Below, piece by piece: positions 31,601 to 35,508 of a stretch of DNA of 35,508 nt; the first letter of the stretch is position 1, and each line of letters opens with the position of its first letter. Source of the DNA: Gnetum montanum. Lineage: Eukaryota > Streptophyta > Gnetopsida > Gnetales > Gnetaceae. Location of the stretch: contig MNCI01034769.1 of NCBI GenBank assembly GCA_015680685.1, positions 1,145,604 through 1,181,111 on the forward strand, given 5' to 3'. The position numbers and the translations under genes were made by a program. The notes under the pieces are model-generated. The model had not been told where the DNA came from, ran no database searches, and worked only from the letters and a program-made list of their open reading frames with translations.

Positions 31601-32848
31601 AAGGAACGCCAGTGGCTAGCTATGGGGCCACCTAAGCCTACTCCACTTAACTCCATGCCCATGTCATCATCCAATGACCGACCGAATACAGACAGCGAAG
31701 GTGAGTCATCTGAAAAGCATGAACCACCTAAAACAATAGTCCCTAACAAGAATGACAAATCAACGAAATTTGAAATAAAACTGTTGGGTCCAATGGACCC
31801 AGTCACTGCTGATAAGAACGTCCCCAACAGTAGAGATTTCGCGATAGCTTTGACACAAGTCACCCAAGCATTGAAACAAAAGAACACGTCACTAAGCTTG
31901 TACGACTTATTTTTAACATCCCAAACACATAGGGAAGCTTTGGTACGTATGTTGACATCAATCCCGGTAAGCGAGGACCTGGCCCCAAATGAACCCTCCA
32001 TTCATGTAGTGATGTACTCGCCTCATGGGACAACTCCTAAACCATTAAGCTTCCATGATGATGCCAGTAAGGTAGAAAAGAAAATAGGGGAAATAACAAC
32101 AGCCCCCATGTTCATAACAATACGTATAAACCAGTTCAAAATACACAGGGTCCACATAGACGACAGAGCTGCAACAAACGTTGTGCCATACCCCATCATT
32201 GAACAATTGGGACTCACTAAATTAATTAAACCAACTGCAAATACATGTTTAAAGTCATTCAGCAGGTCATGCGTAATGGTAAAAGGCACAATAACCTTGG
32301 ATTTCATAGCAGGAGACCAATTCCCTACATCCGCCGACTTCCTAGTGGTCGATGAAATGCCAGGATTCAACCTAATATTAGGAAGACCCTGGTTGGCCCA
32401 ACTGAGAGCTGTCTCCTCCCCCATACACCAAGAAATTCACCTACCTTATCAGGGTGGTGAAATCATCATACACGGGGAAGCAGCTACTCCTATCATTTCA
32501 TCACACATGGACATGGACCAAGGCTCGGAGATTGATCTTGAAGAGCCTAAAGGAAAAGATAAAACTACGCAACAACTGGCAAGCAATAAACCTTTGAACA
32601 TAGAACAAGACCCACCTAAAACAGAAATGCCTGCGTCAGACACTGTACATACAGCTCCTCAAGTGGAAACTAACACAAAATTCGCAACAACCACTGAAAC
32701 ACCCGAAAATACTAACACAGAAGCCATTCCATTAGACGTCCCTTGGGCTGAATTACCATTCAACATGATCAGCGAAGGGGATGCTGAATACAAAATCGTA
32801 CCAGTTAATACATCTCAGGACATAAAAATAAAAAGAATCAAAAAATAG
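28658..32848 (+). pseudogene. gag-protease polyprotein of the Tat-like element, one frame with ten stops
   Basis: 1397 codons in a single frame from ATG 28658, with no frameshift. The ten internal stops (28829, 29351, 29606, 30122, 30356, 30497, 30596, 30719, 30740, 31064) are five TAG, three TAA and two TGA. Order: N-terminal part with FKLFYRGGHEFIHSLYDL; Pro/His/Gln-rich linker; Retrotrans_gag at about residues 421-577 (LPTLTKYNGETDPNAHL, FPMSLAGRALDWYRALL); knuckle-like CDYHQRNGHGIDYC at about 718-732; a region of seven PYVVRVP-type repeats (about 808-958); and aspartic protease around residue 1168, where IDDRAATNVVP stands for the usual D-D-G-A and FNLILGRPWL follows. The C-terminus is acidic and ends before any RT. 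It makes the particle core and processes it in active relatives; this copy is broken. Confidence 0.85.
31080..31530 (+). repeat. Seven-fold PYVVRVP coding repeat
   Basis: Inside gag-protease, the peptide [PS][YF]VV[RQ][VI]P occurs at nucleotides near 31083, 31149, 31208, 31277, 31343, 31418 and 31490, separated by 20-29 Pro-rich residues. The DNA (TAYGTMGTNMGRRTNCC) is conserved along with the peptide. Confidence 0.85.
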
Positions 32849-33449
32849 TTAAAATAAGATCATCGCACTTCATCCGAAATGACGTTAAACTACATCACCC
32901 AAAAATGAACAAAATATATATATTAAAAAATCACACTCCAAGTCTGGAATGACGTTAAACTACCACATCCGCAATGACATAAAACTAGCCACGATCAGAT
33001 ATGATCGGTCAACCGAGAAACTTACCTACTTTATCCAAAATATTACTTGTTCACAACGGAGCCCGAAATGGCCTTAAACTACGCATAGGGGCCCAGAATG
33101 GCCTTAAACTAGTGCGAACCTAGCCCGAAATGGCTTTAAACTAGTGCATACCTTGTTTTCCTTTTTCACGTGTCATTTAGCATTACTTCGGTACATTACA
33201 CTTTAAGCAGAAAAGTAAACACAAAAACATTTTACATTATCATGTCGCGGGTGCAATCAGACTCAAAGACAAGCCAAAACATTTTACATTGTCGTGCCGT
33301 GTTTATAATTAAATTCAAACGCAACAAAAAGTTTCTTACATACAACGTTGTACAATTACAAGTGTCAACTGTCTCATCCATCTCAAAATTTTCAAGTTAC
33401 AAATCCTGTATAAGTCTGGGTCAAACAATAATAAAATGAAGCTAAAACA
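32849..33449. repeat. Convergence zone with six GAAATGGCCTTAAACTA repeats
   Basis: Between the gag-protease stop and the antisense gene stop. Copies lie near 32874, 32945, 32968, 33063, 33092 and 33124: CCGAAATGRCSTTAAACTA. 33150-33449 is AT-rich and has no other feature beyond the 3' side of the antisense gene. Confidence 0.8.
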
Positions 33450-35461
33450 CTAAGCATCTGGGATGGGAGGGTCATCCCCTTTCGATCCACCAACATCAGG
33501 GGCCCCTGCTCTGCTGGGGCCAACTTCTTGAGAATCATCACCACCTTCATCCTAAAAATGCCAAAAAAGAAACAACCAACGTCATAATAAATGAATGTCA
33601 ACCTGTTAAACATTATTCAAAGAATTAACTTCATAAGAACAAAAATGCTTACCATAGGAGATCCCCCTAAGCCGAATTCCAGCCGATGAAGGATTTCCTC
33701 CTCTGAAATGCTAGCCCAATCTATCCCATCAAGGCCTAAGTCGACGTCTGCCAAAGCCTTGCCTTTATCGACAGCTGACCAAATAGGACATTTTAGAGGG
33801 AACTCACCCACCGATGTTTCCCTAGAAGCAGTGGTGATCACCCTTGTAGGCGACTCCATCTCCACAGTTGTATTCTTAGCAAAAGTATCGAAAGCAGAAT
33901 GCAAACCTAAACCTTCCACAAACATCTCTAGTTGGCGCTTTTCAACAGATACCTCTTTTAACGACTTCTTGTAGTAATGTTTGTGGTTTATCTCGTCCTG
34001 ACCCCACTTACGAACCTTTGAAGCGAAAGCTTTCTAATCTTGACATTTAAGATTCAGGAGATCAATTTGGGCTCTACGCTCTACCATTCTCCGAGTCAGG
34101 GACGCATGGTGATTCAGTAGATCCCAATACCTGGTGTACGTAACCTCCAACGTTCGCCAAGAGCGATCTCCGCTTAGTCTGGTAGCGGCGAACTCGTACC
34201 AAGCCTTCAGATCATCACGTTCCATTGACAACTCAGAGATGGCCTTTTCTTTTGCCTGTATCTATAGCCAAAACTGCTCAATAGAACGCCTATAGGTCCA
34301 TAACGATTTAGCGTTGTGCATAAATCCTTCAGCAACTCCCTTGTAAACAGGCCTTGGCACCTGTTCCACTTCTGGGGAAAGCGTGGTTAAACTTTCTATG
34401 CTAATGCTTTCAGAGGGATCCCATCTCAATTGAACACCTACCCACGTGAAAAATATATAAATATTAAAACAATATAAACAAGACACGAAACTCCAAACCT
34501 CTAGAGGATTTGTACCTATATCAGGGTGGGCCTCCTGGATCCATTCAACAACTTCCTCCGCGAGTCCAGCCACAAAATCCATTTTACTTGGCATCTCTGA
34601 CCAAGCAAGTGGCTCACGGGTATGGGAACTAATCTCAGTGGTCCTCTCAAGGGGAACCATCTTCATGGGTACATCTAAGTGTACCATTCTGGTCTCGCTC
34701 CCTTCGTCTGAAAAAAGGAAAATATGTACATAAAGCGTAGTAGAAATGACAGCTAATAGGACAAGACGAAATAAAAATAGAACATACCATGATCCTTGTC
34801 ACCCTCTGGGGGGTTGCCCAAATCTAGATCTCCCTTGAGGAAGCTGCTGAACATCTGGTTGATACCATCCTGATCATCCAACGGCTCTATTTCTGTGGTA
34901 TTCTCCTTTAACTCCTCCGTTCCTCCGCTCTGATTCTTCTCCGTGTTTTCCTCCCTCTTATCTTTCTCTGTGCTTTCCCCCTCGTTATTCTTCCCCGTGT
35001 TGGTCTCCTCCTCGTCGGTGATGGTCTCTAAAGCCTGCTTCCTCACTTTTTAAAAATCAAGCCAAAAATAGCAACGACATGTAAGTGATTGAAGTAAAAG
35101 TTATAAATGAAGCGAACACGATAAAACAATAAGCGGGTGAGCATCGCTTACCAGGCATCTTGAAGCGTATGCGCTTCATGCGTGGCCGATTCACATCGGT
35201 GACTTCCTCAGTCGTGCATTCAGGCCTCTTTAGCTTTGACTTGGCTTGGCCAATGGTCTCCTTGATAACCCGCTCCGCCCTTCTAGCAGTAAGGGGTACG
35301 TCTTCTGGCTCCAATCCCAAACTATCACGTGTGTGGATTGAAGAGCCAGATGATCCCCCCGTCGTAATGGAAGCAGATTCATAAATGCCTTCAGGTGCAT
35401 CTTGGGATTTAGGTGTCTCAAACAAATGATTCACCCACAAGCGAGATAATTAACCCCGATC
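33450..35461 (-). pseudogene. Antisense spliced gene of the Tat-like element, coiled-coil protein (5' part outside)
   Basis: Five exons on the minus strand join in phase: 35461-35152, 35045-34788, 34707-34516, 34437-33653 and 33551-33450, with introns of 106, 80, 78 and 101 bp, all GT-AG. Together they give 548 codons and a TAG at 33452-33450. Exon 1 follows an acceptor TTTTGCAG and continues from outside. Content: a Ser/Thr/Arg-rich start; Lys/Arg cluster RPRMKRIRFKMP; a Glu/Lys/Asn-rich acidic exon; then exon 4, helical and charged, with FWL-IQAKEKAISELSMERD and KVRKWGQDEINHKHYYKK, likely coiled coil; and an acidic Gly/Pro C-terminus. Three stops (35452 TAA, 34264 TAG, 34036 TAG) lie at likely Gln positions, so it is a near-intact pseudogene. 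Antisense extra ORFs are known in plant gypsy elements, sometimes Transposase_28-like; I cannot name this one. Confidence 0.7.
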
Positions 35462-35508
35462 CTGCAAAACAAACTTGTTGTCTCCACAAACTACTAGGAA
35501 CTTAGCAA
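35462..35508 (-). other. 3' end of an intron upstream of the antisense exon
   Basis: On the minus strand a T-rich run ends TTTGTTTTGCAG before exon 1 at 35461. The preceding exon is outside the window. Confidence 0.5.

Larger units (their letters stand above)
26808..35508 (+). mobile_element. Tat-like Ty3/gypsy element, gag-protease only, with antisense spliced gene (3' end outside)
   Basis: Layout: 5' LTR 26808-27964, primer site 27969, long repeat-rich leader, one gag-protease frame 28658-32848, a 600-bp convergence zone with six 20-bp repeats, then a minus-strand spliced gene from 35461 or beyond to 33450. No RT, RNase H or integrase is visible before the antisense gene begins, so the element appears non-autonomous. 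The 3' LTR should lie right of the window. The assignment to Tat rests on gag, the CxxH-type knuckle and the protease style. That the antisense gene is part of the element, not a neighbour, is inference. Confidence 0.7.

Noticed and set aside
31453-32643. Minus-strand frames opposite gag-protease as further antisense genes
   Set aside because: They overlap the conserved protease coding, have no matched splice sites and no domain.
28658-32848. A genetic code reading TAA/TAG as Gln, which would make the frame open
   Set aside because: TGA stops at Arg positions and frameshifts elsewhere would remain, and all elements and the P450 are plant-like. Decay by C-to-T explains all three stop types.

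Overview
This window is nuclear DNA from a plant with a large, retrotransposon-dominated genome. A conifer or other gymnosperm seems likely from the style of the elements and the P450, but the sequence does not prove the species. No intact host gene is visible. The window holds decayed LTR retrotransposons nested in one another, one broken cytochrome P450, one LINE fragment, two tandem-repeat arrays and AT-rich spacer.

Left part, 1-15.5 kb: a Ty1/copia element (integrase, RT, RNase H, 3' LTR; its 5' end lies outside) carries two later insertions. One is a solo LTR (987-2754, target duplication AAGAT). The other is a complete 9.2-kb LTR element (4686-13913, target duplication GAGAC) with two ~850-bp LTRs, a primer-binding site, a gag region, no recognisable pol, and a long second reading frame with a plant-transposon-like N-terminus and a coiled-coil C-terminus. 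The copia 3' LTR ends against the middle of a CYP76-like P450 exon, so the copia probably landed in that gene.

Middle, 15.5-26.5 kb: the C-terminal part of a non-LTR retrotransposon on the minus strand, two families of tandem repeats (18.16-18.43 kb, and about seven 131-bp units at 20.73-21.65 kb), a minus-strand remnant of a 'putative plant transposon protein' type ORF with its own TATA box, and the 5' end of a second copia element on the minus strand (LTR, tRNA-Met-type primer site, gag).

Right part, 26.8-35.5 kb: a Tat-like Ty3/gypsy element on the plus strand. It has a 1157-bp 5' LTR full of GTATACGC palindromes, a primer site, a repeat-rich leader and a 4.2-kb gag-protease frame without RT. 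Facing it on the minus strand is a spliced gene of at least five exons whose phases join perfectly. The solo LTR at 987-2754 is of the same family: same ends, same CACGTG-TATA core promoter, and its own palindrome array.

Two themes run through the window. First, non-autonomous elements here have dropped polymerase but kept or gained extra ORFs, in sense and antisense. Second, decay is almost entirely by C-to-T change: most in-frame stops sit where Gln or Arg codons would be, and several catalytic residues are lost by G-to-A. This fits heavily methylated, silenced DNA.
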